Origin: Nitzschia sp. DOCU1
Lineage: Eukaryota; Bacillariophyta; Bacillariophyceae; Bacillariales; Bacillariaceae
Reading direction: 5' to 3'
DNA: 64,000 nt
Assembly (NCBI GenBank): GCA_951394045.1
Contig: OX595985.1
Span: 4,712,001-4,776,000 of the forward strand
A program made the translations under genes and the position numbers. Shown here piece after piece: positions 19,210-30,545 of the stretch. Below the pieces are notes generated by a model that saw nothing but the letters and a program-made list of their open reading frames with translations, had not been told where the DNA came from and searched no databases. Numbering within the stretch: position 1 is the stretch's first letter; the number at the start of each line of letters is the position of its first letter.

Positions 19210-19268
19210 TTAGTAATCTCTGCTAATATCACGTAGAAGTAGTGTGACGAGAAACGGGAGATTACTAA
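19210..19268 (-). promoter_or_regulatory. copia-2 self-complementary PBS/LTR pair
   Basis: TTAGTAATCTC at 19210-19220, immediately after the 5' LTR, is the exact complement of GAGATTACTAA at 19258-19268 inside the LTR (11 of 11, 37-nt spacer). Position, spacing and length closely parallel copia-1 although the sequences are unrelated. Tf1 self-priming also uses 11 nt. Predicted transcript start is near 19268, giving an R-U5 of about 48 nt. Confidence 0.7.
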
Positions 19269-19446
19269 ATAATGGCATTATTCTGTGATGTGTGGTTTCG
19301 AGTGGCGCGCCGGGCAATCGGCATTGGGCGCGCCAACGGATGATAACGGTGAGATATTGGCGGGCCCGCGCGCGTGTGAGTCCAACCGATGTAAACGGTG
19401 CGCGGGAAATGGCGGGCATATGTGCTGGATACTGGTAGCATTAGCA
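19221..19446 (-). repeat. copia-2 5' LTR
   Basis: 226 bp; minus strand starts TGCTAATGC and ends GATATTAGCA. Same sequence as the 3' LTR apart from three substitutions and the MITE. It ends 53 bp before the ATG of the left-arm transposase, so the LTR now sits in that gene's promoter or 5' UTR. Confidence 0.95.
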
Positions 19447-19499
19447 TCATCGTCGATCGGCAATGGCCTCGAGCAGTCATTGTCATTTCACTATCGACC
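19447..19499 (+). other. left-arm transposase 5' UTR and TSD
   Basis: Contains the right copy of the copia-2 target duplication TCATC (19447-19451) followed by the sequence leading to the transposase ATG. The identical right-arm stretch is 26572-26624. No TATA box is evident in these 53 bases. Confidence 0.6.
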
Positions 19500-22400
19500 A
19501 TGGCCTCGAACAATAGTGGGTGGGACAAAGTAGCTAAAGGCCTCTTGCCACCAGTGGTCCAGTGCTTACGCGATGTGGCCCAAGATTTCCCACGGTTAAA
19601 CCAAAGGGGCAGACTTGTGGTGCTGCCAAAAGGCAGAAATGGGCGCAATGTTGTAGGAACTGCTGCCAGAAAGGCAATGAGCGATGACCAATGCAGTGCC
19701 CTTGACGAGTTGAGCATCAACAATTGGATTAAAAGAAACCTTCCGAATTCTCCCATCTACTACTTGCCTTCAGCAGAGTCACTTGCGGAAGCAAGAATCA
19801 CTCAAGGAGGATACCAGCAGGAGTATATGGACCAAGCAGCGGCATGCTTTCGAATTCCAGATGAAACAAAAGTATTATTCATTGGACCTGAGTACACCTT
19901 CCGGCGCCAGCTGTGGAAAGATGAGAAATGGGCCCTATTTGATGATCAAGGGAATACTACTGGAATAGCACCGCCTTGCCCCTGGTGCTCAAGTAACAAA
20001 AGCATTAAATTTCAATGCTTTGAGGTCTCCAATAAGGACACAATGCCTCGAGCAATTTGCAATTTGGGCAACACTCGCACTTTTCTCTTTGGAGTACGGT
20101 ATGACTGCATCAGTACTGCTTGTGTTGGGCGCCTGCCTAAGGTGGACAAAGAAAAAGAATGGAATGGTGCAGTAGAGCAGGCTTCGTCCCACTCATTTGT
20201 ATCATGGAATCCAAGACTGCTCAAAATGCTCCCAAAAGAACAGCAGAGAGTATACTTGGAGTATGCATCCGGATTATTTATTGAAGATGATGCATTGGAG
20301 CTACCGTCTGAACCACAGACTCTTCCATCCCCGGCCCTAGCCTTGCAACTTCTTGATAACTCTCGGCCTTGGTCTAAGATAGAAAGCAACTTGCAGGAAC
20401 AATATGATCTTGTCGTTGAGACCTGTGTTGCCAGTTATCAACGCTTTGTAAGATCTCACAAGCCTCCCACAAAACGACTAGTCCAGACTACTTTGACAGG
20501 TGGGAGCTTGGTCATGCAGAACCAAGAACGAGCTGTTACTACCTGGCCCATGTTTCAAAGGGACAAGTTTGCAGTTGAGTTTGCCCCCCCCCAAAATCAA
20601 AGCGATCCAGACCATGTTCTGGTGTTGCTTTCTACAAATTGAGAAGTATCTGGACCGCGATTTGTTCTCCCGGGTACCAGGCCGTATCATTCGTTGGGAC
20701 GGTACCTATGAAGCCGCCAAAAAGATAATTGGTTCCATCGATGGCATCGATGATGTGGGCGTGCTTTTAATTCTATTTGGCGAGTATGGGGATATCGTTT
20801 CCTATGGTTTTGCCCCAAGCGAGGGCCCAAAATATTTACAAGCACTCCACTACAACTTGCGAAAGCGAGTCCAGAGGAAAGGCTACAAGGAATTGATGGA
20901 CGTCAAGTGGGGATATGACGACCTCGGTAGCGCTAACTACCGAGATGCACGGAATCACTGGTTTGCAAAGATTTGGCCAAATGCAAAGAGAGGTCCCTAC
21001 AAGGACATAATGCATGGAGTGCAGCTTGTTTCAAAATCAACACATGGGTCGTCTCACCCATTTCATCAGATCTTCTCCCAGAAGCTGACAGGCGTTCTGT
21101 TGGAATTTGATGAAGAAAGTATCCAGGCAGCAGCTACTGAATATTTGGCTGAGTGCAACGGTGCAGTTACCATGGAGGTGGCAGTGGAAACTGTCAAGAC
21201 AACCGAACGATGGAAAAAGAAGATGTACAATGGTACTCCTTCTATTTCAACTCAGGTAGAATGCGCCGAGAAACTGAGGAGTCAGGCAATGGAGGAAGAC
21301 AAGAAATACCGGGCCGAGGGATGGCCTCCATATTTCAAAAAGTCCACGCCCACATCAAGAGGCACACTTGAGCAATTTGAGTTTTTGATTGATCATATTA
21401 AGCGTGGCGACTACCAAGACCCTTTGAAGTCTACCCTCATGTCCTTCCCTAAGCGGAAAGCGTATGCACAGAATGTTCAGGCCCCAAAGAAGCAAAAACG
21501 GAACTCGCTCGATGATTTGGGTCGCCTTCGTGGAACCAACAGTGGAGAGTCCTCTAATAAACAAGTAAACCGCAGCGTGCAGAATGCTTCACGACTTCAC
21601 ATGCGGACAGTAGAAGCAAGAGTCAAACTTCAAGTACATGACCATAACCTTAAGAAAGACTTCAATTTTGGTGGCATGACTGGTCGTTGGGCAAAGAACA
21701 AAGTCTGGATGCTTCGGGAAGGCAACGATGAAGACGCCGAGTCGATTCCAAACTACAACAAAGACGGGTCAATGAAGGCAGCATATCCTCCAAAAGAGTT
21801 CCAGAAAGAACCAATTGGAATTGAATTTTTAAGCTACCAGGAGTATCTGAGTGAGCGGGACCGTACATTTTTGGATACCATGGACGCCAGCAACAATACA
21901 AGGAAACCACTAGTAGAGATGGACCCTCAAGACGAAGATGCCTTCTTTGATGCCTGCGAGGAGCCAGTCGAGCCAGTCGTGGCAGAGTTGCCCCCTGATG
22001 AATTACCAGTAAACGAAGAGGATGCGAGCAATACAGGTGCAAATGTGGTGCAGCTGTCATCACCAACAAAGGAGACAAGGAGGTGCAACTTGACAAAAGA
22101 GGTGGCGACACCACCTCCAAATACTTATAGTAGTCCTGGTCGCTGTGTGTGGAATCGGAAAGAATCCAATCAAGGGCTCCTCTCTCCCACTCGTATGACC
22201 CTTTCCCTACCACTGACACCAGACCAGCAGAAGATTTGTTCCAAGCTACTGGCGGAAATCGCAAATGAGGGGAGCCCGGAAAGCAACCAATATTCAAGAA
22301 GTCTAGCAAAGGCACTACATCTGAAGTGGAATGGATTGCACTTCCTTGAGTCGCTTCAGTCCGGCAAGGGCATTGGTGGCACCATGACTCTAGATCATGC

Positions 22401-22755
22401 CAACCAAATTGTCAACACAATACTCAATGTTCAAGTCCTTGATCGGATGGGTGGACAAAGGTTACAAATTGTGAAGCCTACCGAAATTGCAGCAAGACCG
22501 ACCAGCAGTGGAGCAGAGCCCAAGAAGCGAGCAACCCTTGCATCGACTGTACTTTCTCTTAGTCAAATTCGGGAAGAAGATATTCGCAATCCTTCCACAT
22601 TTGGGTCTAGACGCCTGTACAAACACTTGAAAGAGTATTCAAGTCACTACAATACTTCAGCATCCTTCCCACGGGATGTGGATGGACGACGGCGAGCTCT
22701 GCTAGAGCTAGTGCAAAAATTGAAAAGCTCTACCACCACCACTAGTAATAGATAA
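19500..22755 (+). CDS. transposase-like protein, left arm (frameshifted)
   Basis: ATG at 19500 (MASNNSGWDK). The first frame ends at 20642; the remaining protein is in the +1 frame from a run of nine C (20584-20592) to 22755. Skipping one C gives 1,084 residues. Seen: a Cys cluster CPWC near residue 160 with further Cys at about 173, 203 and 208 (zinc-ribbon-like), a DGTYEAAKK motif like DHTFTTVKN of the transposase at 52081-54160, then YDD and a conserved D-x2-H (PYKDIMHG). The C-terminal third is low-complexity and acidic, with Ser/Thr-rich ends. I infer a DDE-type transposase of an uncharacterised superfamily (similar to DUF6729-type proteins, from memory). The same frameshift is present in the right arm, so it is either programmed, ancestral, or a shared homopolymer error. 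Confidence 0.65.
20584..20592 (+). other. C9 run at +1 frame change
   Basis: The frame change in the left-arm gene falls on this run: GCC CCC CCC C AAA ATC. Eight C would restore one ORF. The right arm has GG followed by eight C, keeping the same total length and the same frame change. Confidence 0.8.
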
Positions 22756-22935
22756 GTTTCTCTCTAGCTGGTCATTCCACTAGCCTAATTGGAGAGAGTA
22801 CTCTGAACCGCACCTTCTAGAAGTCAGTAGTAGAGGAGGCGAAGCTCGTTGTATTTTGAAGCTAAGATAGTACGGCGTATCAAAGGGAGGACTACGGTCC
22901 CCCTTTTTGTGTCGCAGCATCGCGGGAAATAACAC
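22756..22935. other. transposase 3' UTR, left arm inner end
   Basis: After the stop, 180 bp of non-coding sequence ends GGGAAATAACAC at the gap. The right arm starts with its exact reverse complement at 23136, so the assembly stops at the same base on both sides. Confidence 0.8.
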
Positions 22936-23135
22936 NNNNNNNNNNNNNNNNNNNNNNNNNNNNNNNNNNNNNNNNNNNNNNNNNNNNNNNNNNNNNNNNN
23001 NNNNNNNNNNNNNNNNNNNNNNNNNNNNNNNNNNNNNNNNNNNNNNNNNNNNNNNNNNNNNNNNNNNNNNNNNNNNNNNNNNNNNNNNNNNNNNNNNNNN
23101 NNNNNNNNNNNNNNNNNNNNNNNNNNNNNNNNNNN
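22936..23135. other. assembly gap of 200 N at palindrome centre
   Basis: Exactly 200 N, probably a placeholder of unknown true size. It sits at the symmetry centre, as expected where an assembler fails inside a long inverted repeat; unique central sequence of the transposon may be missing. Confidence 0.95.
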
Positions 23136-23315
23136 GTGTTATTTCCCGCGATGCTGCGACACAAAAAGGGGGACCGTAGTCCTCCCTTTGATACGCCGTA
23201 CTATCTTAGCTTCAAAATACAACGAGCTTCGCCTCCTCTACTACTGACTTCTAGAAGGTGCGGTTCAGAGTACTCTCTCCAATTAGGCTAGTGGAATGAC
23301 CAGCTAGAGAGAAAC

Positions 23316-26300
23316 TTATCTATTACTAGTGGTGGTGGTAGAGCTTTTCAATTTTTGCACTAGCTCTAGCAGAGCTCGCCGTCGTCCATCCACATCCCGT
23401 GGGAAGGATGCTGAAGTATTGTAGTGACTTGAATACTCTTTCAAGTGTTTGTACAGGCGTCTAGACCCAAATGTGGAAGGATTGCGAATATCTTCTTCCC
23501 GAATTTGACTAAGAGAAAGTACAGTCGATGCAAGGGTTGCACGCTTCTTGGGCTCTGCTCCACTGCTGGTCGGTCTTGCTGCAATTTCAGTAGGCTTCAC
23601 AATTTGTAACCTTTGTCCACCCATCCGATCAAGGACTTGAACATTGAGTATTGTGTTGACAATTTGGTTGGCATGATCTAGAGTCATGGTGCCACCAATG
23701 CCCTTGCCGGACTGAAGCGACTCAAGGAAGTGCAATCCATTCCACTTCAGATGTAGTGCCTTTGCTAGACTTCTTGAATATTGGTTGCTTTCCGGGCTCC
23801 CCTCATTTGCGATTTCCGCCAGTAGCTTGGAACAAATCTTCTGCTGGTCTGGTGTCAGTGGTAGGGAAAGGGTCATACGAGTGGGAGAGAGGAGCCCTTG
23901 ATTGGATTCTTTCCGATTCCACACACAGCGACCAGGACTACTATAAGTATTTGGAGGTGGTGTCGCCACCTCTTTTGTCAAGTTGCACCTCCTTGTCTCC
24001 TTTGTTGGTGATGACAGCTGCACCACATTTGCACCTGTATTGCTCGCATCCTCTTCGTTTACTGGTAATTCATCAGGGGGCAACTCTGCCACGACTGGCT
24101 CGACTGGCTCCTCGCAGGCATCAAAGAAGGCATCTTCGTCTTGAGGGTCCATCTCTACTAGTGGTTTCCTTGTATTGTTGCTGGCGTCCATGGTATCCAA
24201 AAATGTACGGTCCCGCTCACTCAGATACTCCTGGTAGCTTAAAAATTCAATTCCAATTGGTTCTTTCTGGAACTCTTTTGGAGGATATGCTGCCTTCATT
24301 GACCCGTCTTTGTTGTAGTTTGGAATCGACTCGGCGTCTTCATCGTTGCCTTCCCGAAGCATCCAGACTTTGTTCTTTGCCCAACGACCAGTCATGCCAC
24401 CAAAATTGAAGTCTTTCTTAAGGTTATGGTCATGTACTTGAAGTTTGACTCTTGCTTCTACTGTCCGCATGTGAAGTCGTGAAGCATTCTGCACGCTGCG
24501 GTTTACTTGTTTATTAGAGGACTCTCCACTGTTGGTTCCACGAAGGCGACCCAAATCATCGAGCGAGTTCCGTTTTTGCTTCTTTGGGGCCTGAACATTC
24601 TGTGCATACGCTTTCCGCTTAGGGAAGGACATGAGGGTAGACTTCAAAGGGTCTTGGTAGTCGCCACGCTTAATATGATCAATCAAAAACTCAAATTGCT
24701 CAAGTGTGCCTCTTGATGTGGGCGTGGACTTTTTGAAATATGGAGGCCATCCCTCGGCCCGGTATTTCTTGTCTTCCTCCATTGCCTGACTCCTCAGTTT
24801 CTCGGCGCATTCTACCTGAGTTGAAATAGAAGGAGTACCATTGTACATCTTCTTTTTCCATCGTTCGGTTGTCTTGACAGTTTCCACTGCCACCTCCATG
24901 GTAACTGCACCGTTGCACTCAGCCAAATATTCAGTAGCTGCTGCCTGGATACTTTCTTCATCAAATTCCAACAGAACGCCTGTCAGCTTCTGGGAGAAGA
25001 TCTGATGAAATGGGTGAGACGACCCATGTGTTGATTTTGAAACAAGCTGCACTCCATGCATTATGTCCTTGTAGGGACCTCTCTTTGCATTTGGCCAAAT
25101 CTTTGCAAACCAGTGATTCCGTGCATCTCGGTAGTTAGCGCTACCGAGGTCGTCATATCCCCACTTGACGTCCATCAATTCCTTGTAGCCTTTCCTCTGG
25201 ACTCGCTTTCGCAAGTTGTAGTGGAGTGCTTGTAAATATTTTGGGCCCTCGCTTGGGGCGAAACCATAGGAAACGATATCCCCATACTCGCCAAATAGAA
25301 TTAGAAGCACGCCCACATCATCGATGCCATCGATGGAACCAATTATCTTTTTGGCGGCTTCATAGGTACCGTCCCAACGAATGATACGGCCTGGTACCCG
25401 GGAGAACAAATCGCGGTCCAGATACTTCTCAATTTGTAGAAAGCAACACCAGAACATGGTCTGGATCGCTTTGATTTTGGGGGGGGCCAAACTCAACTGC
25501 AAACTTGTCCCTTTGAAACATGGGCCAGGTAGTAACAGCTCGTTCTTGGTTCTGCATGACCAAGCTCCCACCTGTCAAAGTAGTCTGGACTAGTCGTTTT
25601 GTGGGAGGCTTGTGAGATCTTACAAAGCGTTGATAACTGGCAACACAGGTCTCAACGACAAGATCATATTGTTCCTGCAAGTTGCTTTCTATCTTAGACC
25701 AAGGCCGAGAGTTATCAAGAAGTTGCAAGGCTAGGGCCGGGGATGGAAGAGTCTGTGGTTCAGACGGTAGCTCCAATGCATCATCTTCAATAAATAATCC
25801 GGATGCATACTCCAAGTATACTCTCTGCTGTTCTTTTGGGAGCATTTTGAGCAGTCTTGGATTCCATGATACAAATGAGTGGGACGAAGCCTGCTCTACT
25901 GCACCATTCCATTCTTTTTCTTTGTCCACCTTAGGCAGGCGCCCAACACAAGCAGTACTGATGCAGTCATACCGTACTCCAAAGAGAAAAGTGCGAGTGT
26001 TGCCCAAATTGCAAATTGCTCGAGGCATTGTGTCCTTATTGGAGACCTCAAAGCATTGAAATTTAATGCTTTTGTTACTTGAGCACCAGGGGCAAGGCGG
26101 TGCTATTCCAGTAGTATTCCCTTGATCATCAAATAGGGCCCATTTCTCATCTTTCCACAGCTGGCGCCGGAAGGTGTACTCAGGTCCAATGAATAATACT
26201 TTTGTTTCATCTGGAATTCGAAAGCATGCCGCTGCTTGGTCCATATACTCCTGCTGGTATCCTCCTTGAGTGATTCTTGCTTCCGCAAGTGACTCTGCTG

Positions 26301-26571
26301 AAGGCAAGTAGTAGATGGGAGAATTCGGAAGGTTTCTTTTAATCCAATTGTTGATGCTCAACTCGTCAAGGGCACTGCATTGGTCATCGCTCATTGCCTT
26401 TCTGGCAGCAGTTCCTACAACATTGCGCCCATTTCTGCCTTTTGGCAGCACCACAAGTCTGCCCCTTTGGTTTAACCGTGGGAAATCTTGGGCCACATCG
26501 CGTAAGCACTGGACCACTGGTGGCAAGAGGCCTTTAGCTACTTTGTCCCACCCACTATTGTTCGAGGCCAT
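23316..26571 (-). CDS. transposase-like protein, right arm (frameshifted)
   Basis: Mirror copy of the left-arm gene: ATG at 26571, first frame to 25429, second frame to 23316, frame change at 25479-25488. The only coding difference I noticed around the run is Gly for Ala before PPQ/PPK. Unlike the left copy its upstream region is intact (26572-26916) and includes the arm end, so this copy shows the native promoter side. An upstream in-frame extension to 26781 has no comparable start in the mirror gene after insertion, so the ATG at 26571 is preferred. Confidence 0.65.
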
Positions 26572-26916
26572 GGTCGATAGTGAAATGACAATGACTGCTC
26601 GAGGCCATTGCCGATCGACGATGATAACAAAAATAATAGACGGAAATGTCACACTTCCGCGGCAGAAGAGCTCGCGGGAAAATCCCTCTTTTGGTGGACA
26701 GCAGCTTCCCCCAAGTTGTGACCGCCACGCAATTCGCGTATCACTGAGTAGTTGTGTACAGGCGAATTTTGTATCCACCAATCAATGAGCTCGATTGGGA
26801 GGCGAAAAATGTATCCACCAATAGGAAAGCGTATCCCGCGCTTGTGTAGAAATAATTAAGGTCTTCGTAGAGAAATGTACCGGAGCCTCTTAATCAGAAG
26901 GGTGCATCTCGCTGTG
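26572..26916 (-). repeat. right arm outer end with empty copia-2 site
   Basis: Contains the single TCATC (as GATGA, 26620-26624) that was duplicated on the left side by copia-2, and the terminal CATCTCGCTGTG followed by AGTC. It is the reference for the pre-insertion state. Confidence 0.85.
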
Positions 26917-29109
26917 AGTCCAAACTGAAAGATCTTTGGCTGAAAAATAATCCCACACGATTTTCCTGGCCCATGCGTTAGTACGGCCAACTCGCGCCGG
27001 CCGGGCATTATTTCATATGCCTGCTGGGTCGGAGTTGGCAAGACCAATGTGGGTTGACTGGTGATTGATATTTTATATTTATTGGTGCATGAAATCGATA
27101 GCGGAAGCCAGCGGAAGCCCCCACTTATCTTGTCCTTTCCCCCAAAAGCAAGTGCAGGATACCGCGCTCAACAGTTCCGGCACTCGGGTTCTCCTCAAAA
27201 CCTCGTCAAAGCTCTGCCATGATTTTGCCATGATTTTGCCATGATTCTCCCCACGTTCTTCCGGGACTGGTATCTCTTAATCGGATTAATCAGTGAATCA
27301 AGCCATGATTCACATCTGCAACTCTACTGCATCAACCGTCACCTAACCAAAAAGTACTCTTTTGCAACTTATCCTAGCTACTATTGTTCTATACACGTTC
27401 CAGTAGCTCGCCGCGTTGGAATTTTCCAAAAACTCCCCCTCTACACGTTACTACCTGCGCGACAGTGTGACTCATGCGCCAAATTTGCCCATTTTCGCCC
27501 ATTTTCATCGAGTTTTCTGCTAAACTGAGTCAAATGTGATGATACAAATACTATTTTTTATTCTGGATGTTGTCCCCTGCATCAGAGGGATTGGATGGAT
27601 GTTTCCTTTTTTGATTCTTTGATTAACTTGTAGGAGGGGACCCTCGTTTTCCCAACCGGCTTCCGAGCCCAATTTTCATGGCATCACACATATAATCAAA
27701 TAAATGGTGTGATCCATCGCCAGTGGCTAAAGTCAATTGTGTTTTAGTGATTTTAATGACTCTGCGATGCCTTGTTTTTTGTAGATTGCTTGGTTCTCTT
27801 GCGATTTGCCGTCTAGAACTGTACTCAGCATTTCATCCATTCTGCTCCATCGTGACCTGCATTTCAATGCAATCAAGGGCGGCACCAATCTGTAAATTTC
27901 TCACAGTTTGAATGCAGGAGCCAAACTGGTTCGAATATCAGCCAAAAGGAGTATGAAATGCTGCTATTTGGTGGCCCTCTTGCTATTTATTTGAATCCCA
28001 ATTAATCTCAACTTTCCCAGCAGGGTCGCTTTCCTCCACCTCATACCAATTCAGAGCAGTTGTTGGTCTCACTATCGCCTTGCTCAGCATATGTGAGAAT
28101 GCAGTTGGCGACTGCTTCTTGCATTCTTCATAGAAGCCCAGTTGCCTTGGTCTGGTTGGTTGTTGTTTGGCGACTTCCTTGGAGCTGCAGTCGATGGCTA
28201 TTAAAGTCATTTCAATGGAGAAGCCACAAAATCCTCGCCCTGTTTGTCATTGTTACTCTCCTTACCACCACCCTCGCCCCCAATCGTGTTCAGAACATCA
28301 AAGTCGATGTTTCACTGAAAAAAGTATGGAATAGCATCATGGAAAGGCCCAAATTTCCTATTTGAATGGTCGCCATCATTGAATCGGACCAGTCGGTAAG
28401 CAAACTTTGTTGCCTCATTCTCCCCCCTCCAAAACCTTGAGATCATGCCTTGAATTGTGGGAATGCGAGAGGCATCATGGTGCAACGCCTGGAGCGTGGG
28501 GTATTTTCCCGTCCGATGCGTTGCGCACGATATCATATGATGATTGAGTGCGAATGACGCAGAATGACATGCAGAGTAACCTTAAGTAATTTCTTCGTCA
28601 ATTGACCCAAAGGCAATAAATGAAAGATATAAGGAATCTCATTCCATTTAAAGCGATTGTTTGCGAACTCGATACGGATTGCGAAGCGAACCCAAAACGA
28701 ATGAATCAGGCTCAATCGGTTTCAATCGGTTTCAATCGGTGCCAAACGTATTTCAATCGGTGCGAAACGGATTTCAATCGGTGTGGTCGGTCCGCCTCAC
28801 CCATTGAATCTTCACGAATAATTTCCTTTGTCGAGGTTTTTTGTTGAAAGCCAATACGAGCCAGCCCGATTGAGCCATATCGATACCTTAATAGAAATTT
28901 TTCAGATATGATAAAGTTCAAATTGTCGATACACTTTATTCGAGCATGTGAATGTATCATTCATGCTCGCTATGGTTGCCGCCAAGATACAAGATTGAGA
29001 GTAGGATTGATTCAACCCTCGGTCCACGACTTATTCTCATTATATTATTAGCTGAGAAAAACATGGAGTCCCTCTCTCGCCATGCGCGCCCCCTTTTTGG
29101 CGTGCCATG
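26917..29109. other. intergenic: no assignable gene
   Basis: Starts with AGTC, the right target duplication of the palindromic transposon. Holds a hairpin with GCCAACTC/GAGTTGGC arms near 26989-27042, a 13-bp unit repeated three times (GCCATGATTTT, about 27216-27247), short ORFs at 27983-28210 (minus) and 28060-28365 (plus) without recognised family, and the TCAATCGGT repeats at 28711. The end of the 28060-28365 ORF resembles the end of the ORF at 40807-41145, so both may be remnants of one dispersed element. Confidence 0.5.
28711..28782 (+). repeat. tandem TTTCAATCGGT repeats
   Basis: Three 10-bp copies of (T/C)TCAATCGGT at 28711-28740, then two 21-bp units (GCCAAACGTATTTCAATCGGT type) to 28782. 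The same 21-bp unit recurs at 40650-40682. Origin unknown; probably part of a dispersed repeat. Confidence 0.7.
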
Positions 29110-30545
29110 AAATTTTGCTAGGCATCATAGCTAGACCCTAGCGACAGTTGCGGGTCAATAGCTCTATGGCTTTCCATGCTAGTTACCGTACAGTAACATC
29201 ATTGTTTGCGGAATTCCATTTGACGCTGCTTGACGTATTGCTAGTGGGGATTAGAGCAATACCTGAAAAGATATGGCCATTTCTGTAATGCCAAAACGAG
29301 GAGGGTTGCTAAACTCAACTCCAGTCGAAGGTCGATAACTCTACTGCTATTTATGTTAGAGAGTGTGCCGTAGCATCATCGTTCAGGACATTAAATTTAG
29401 CGTTGTTTGATGTATTGCTATTGGCGAGAGGATCAATCGCCGTAGAGATATGACCGTGGCTGTAGAACCAATCGCGCAAAGTAGCTAACTTTTGCGACAC
29501 TCGCCGGTCGATATCTTTATGAATATCCGTACTAGAGACTATGAAGTAGCATCATTGTTCGAGACAATGAAATTGGCGTTGATTGACGTATTGTCAGTGG
29601 AAATTAGATCAGTTCCTGTAGAAATATAGCCGATGTCCTGGGACCAAAACGTGCAAGGGAGCTTCTTCAGGGACAGTTGTGGGTCTCTATCTCTACGACT
29701 ATCCATGCTAGCGACTATAGAGTAGCATCACCTTTTGTAACATGTAATGCGGCGTAGATTGATGTATTGTCAGTGGAGAATTGAGCAGTGACCGCAGAGA
29801 TATAAGCGTCACTGTAGATCCAACCTGTTCAAGGTAGCCAAACTTCAGCGACACTCGCCAGCCGATATCTTTACAAATATTCATACTAGAGACTATGAAG
29901 TAGCATCATCATTCAGAGAATTCAATTTGACGTTGATTGATGTATTGTTAGTGGCAAGAAAAGCGACGGACGTAGAGATATGGCCGTCGTTGTAAGGCAA
30001 ACCCTGCAAGGTAGCTAGCTTCAGCGACATTCGCCAGTCAATATCTTTACGAATATCCATACTAGAGACTATAACGTAGCTTCACTGTTCGAGGAATTGA
30101 ATTTGGCGTTGTTTGACGTATTGCTAGTGGGAATAAGAGCAAAACCCGGAGAGATATGGTTGATGCTCCAGATTCAAAAAGGGGAGAGGTAGCCAAACTC
30201 TGCTGCAGTCGCGGGTCGATATCTCTACGGCTATTTATGATAGAGACCGTGAAGTAGTATTGTCATTCAGAGAATTCCATTTGACGTTGATTGATGTATT
30301 GTTAGTGGCAAGACAAGCGACGGACGCAGAGATATGGCCGTCGTTGTAAGGCAAACCCTGCAAGGTAGCAAGCTTCAGCGACATTCGCCAGTCGATATCT
30401 TTACGAATATCCATACTAGAGACTATAACGTAGCATCATCATTCGCGAAATTGAATTTGGCGTTGTTTGACGTATTGCTAGTGGAGATGTGGGCCACGCC
30501 CGTGGAGATATGGCTGTTGCTCTAGAGCCAAAAAGAGCAAGGTAG
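29110..30545 (+). repeat. satellite array, 176-178-bp period
   Basis: Eight diverged units. The anchor ATTGnTAGTGG (with variants) occurs at 29238, 29414, 29590, 29766, 29944, 30120, 30298 and 30474, giving spacings of 176 or 178 bp. Units starting at 29944 and 30298 are much more alike than neighbours (both with GCGACGGACG and GTTGTAAGGCAAACCC), indicating a 354-bp dimeric higher-order repeat at the right side. No ORF runs through it. Confidence 0.85.

Larger units (their letters stand above)
8482..19446 (-). mobile_element. copia-2: Ty1/copia element hosting two insertions
   Basis: Bounded by LTRs that begin TGCTAAT and end ATTAGCA. The target duplication TCATC is at 8477-8481 and 19447-19451, and the right transposon arm at 26620-26624 shows the unoccupied site with a single TCATC. 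Without copia-1 (5,295 bp with TSD) and the MITE (393 bp with TSD) its length is about 5,277 bp. The two LTRs differ at 3 of 226 positions, so insertion is fairly recent. Coding is inactivated by a UGA in the integrase and an Asp-to-Ala change in RT. Confidence 0.93.
8185..26916. mobile_element. palindromic DNA transposon with 3.8-kb inverted arms
   Basis: The left arm is 8185-8481 plus 19452-22935 (297 + 3,484 = 3,781 bp) and the right arm is 23136-26916 (3,781 bp). The arms are reverse complements with only a few differences seen (for example near 8219, 20584 and 20770). Homology stops sharply at CACAGCGAGATGC on the left and its complement on the right. Both ends are flanked by AGTC (8181-8184 and 26917-26920), a candidate 4-bp target duplication. 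Each arm carries one transposase-like gene pointing to the centre, which is a 200-N gap. I infer an element with giant terminal inverted repeats; a mis-joined scaffold is the main alternative, though the flanks differ outside the ends. Confidence 0.65.

Noticed and set aside
21662..22315. 217-codon antisense ORF (mirror copy 23756-24409)
   Set aside because: Lies opposite the transposase coding region, has no domain, and is explained by codon usage of the sense strand.
26572..26781. N-terminal extension of the right-arm transposase to 26781
   Set aside because: Runs through the non-coding arm end, and the mirror ATG at 19500 gives the natural start.
8185..26916. Artefactual inverted join of two alleles as sole explanation of the palindrome
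   Set aside because: Outer flanks differ on both sides and diverge at the same terminal bases with AGTC on each side; not fully excluded because of the N gap.
28711..28782. CRISPR-like array
   Set aside because: Units are contiguous or 21-bp tandem, no unique spacers, and the sequence is eukaryotic.
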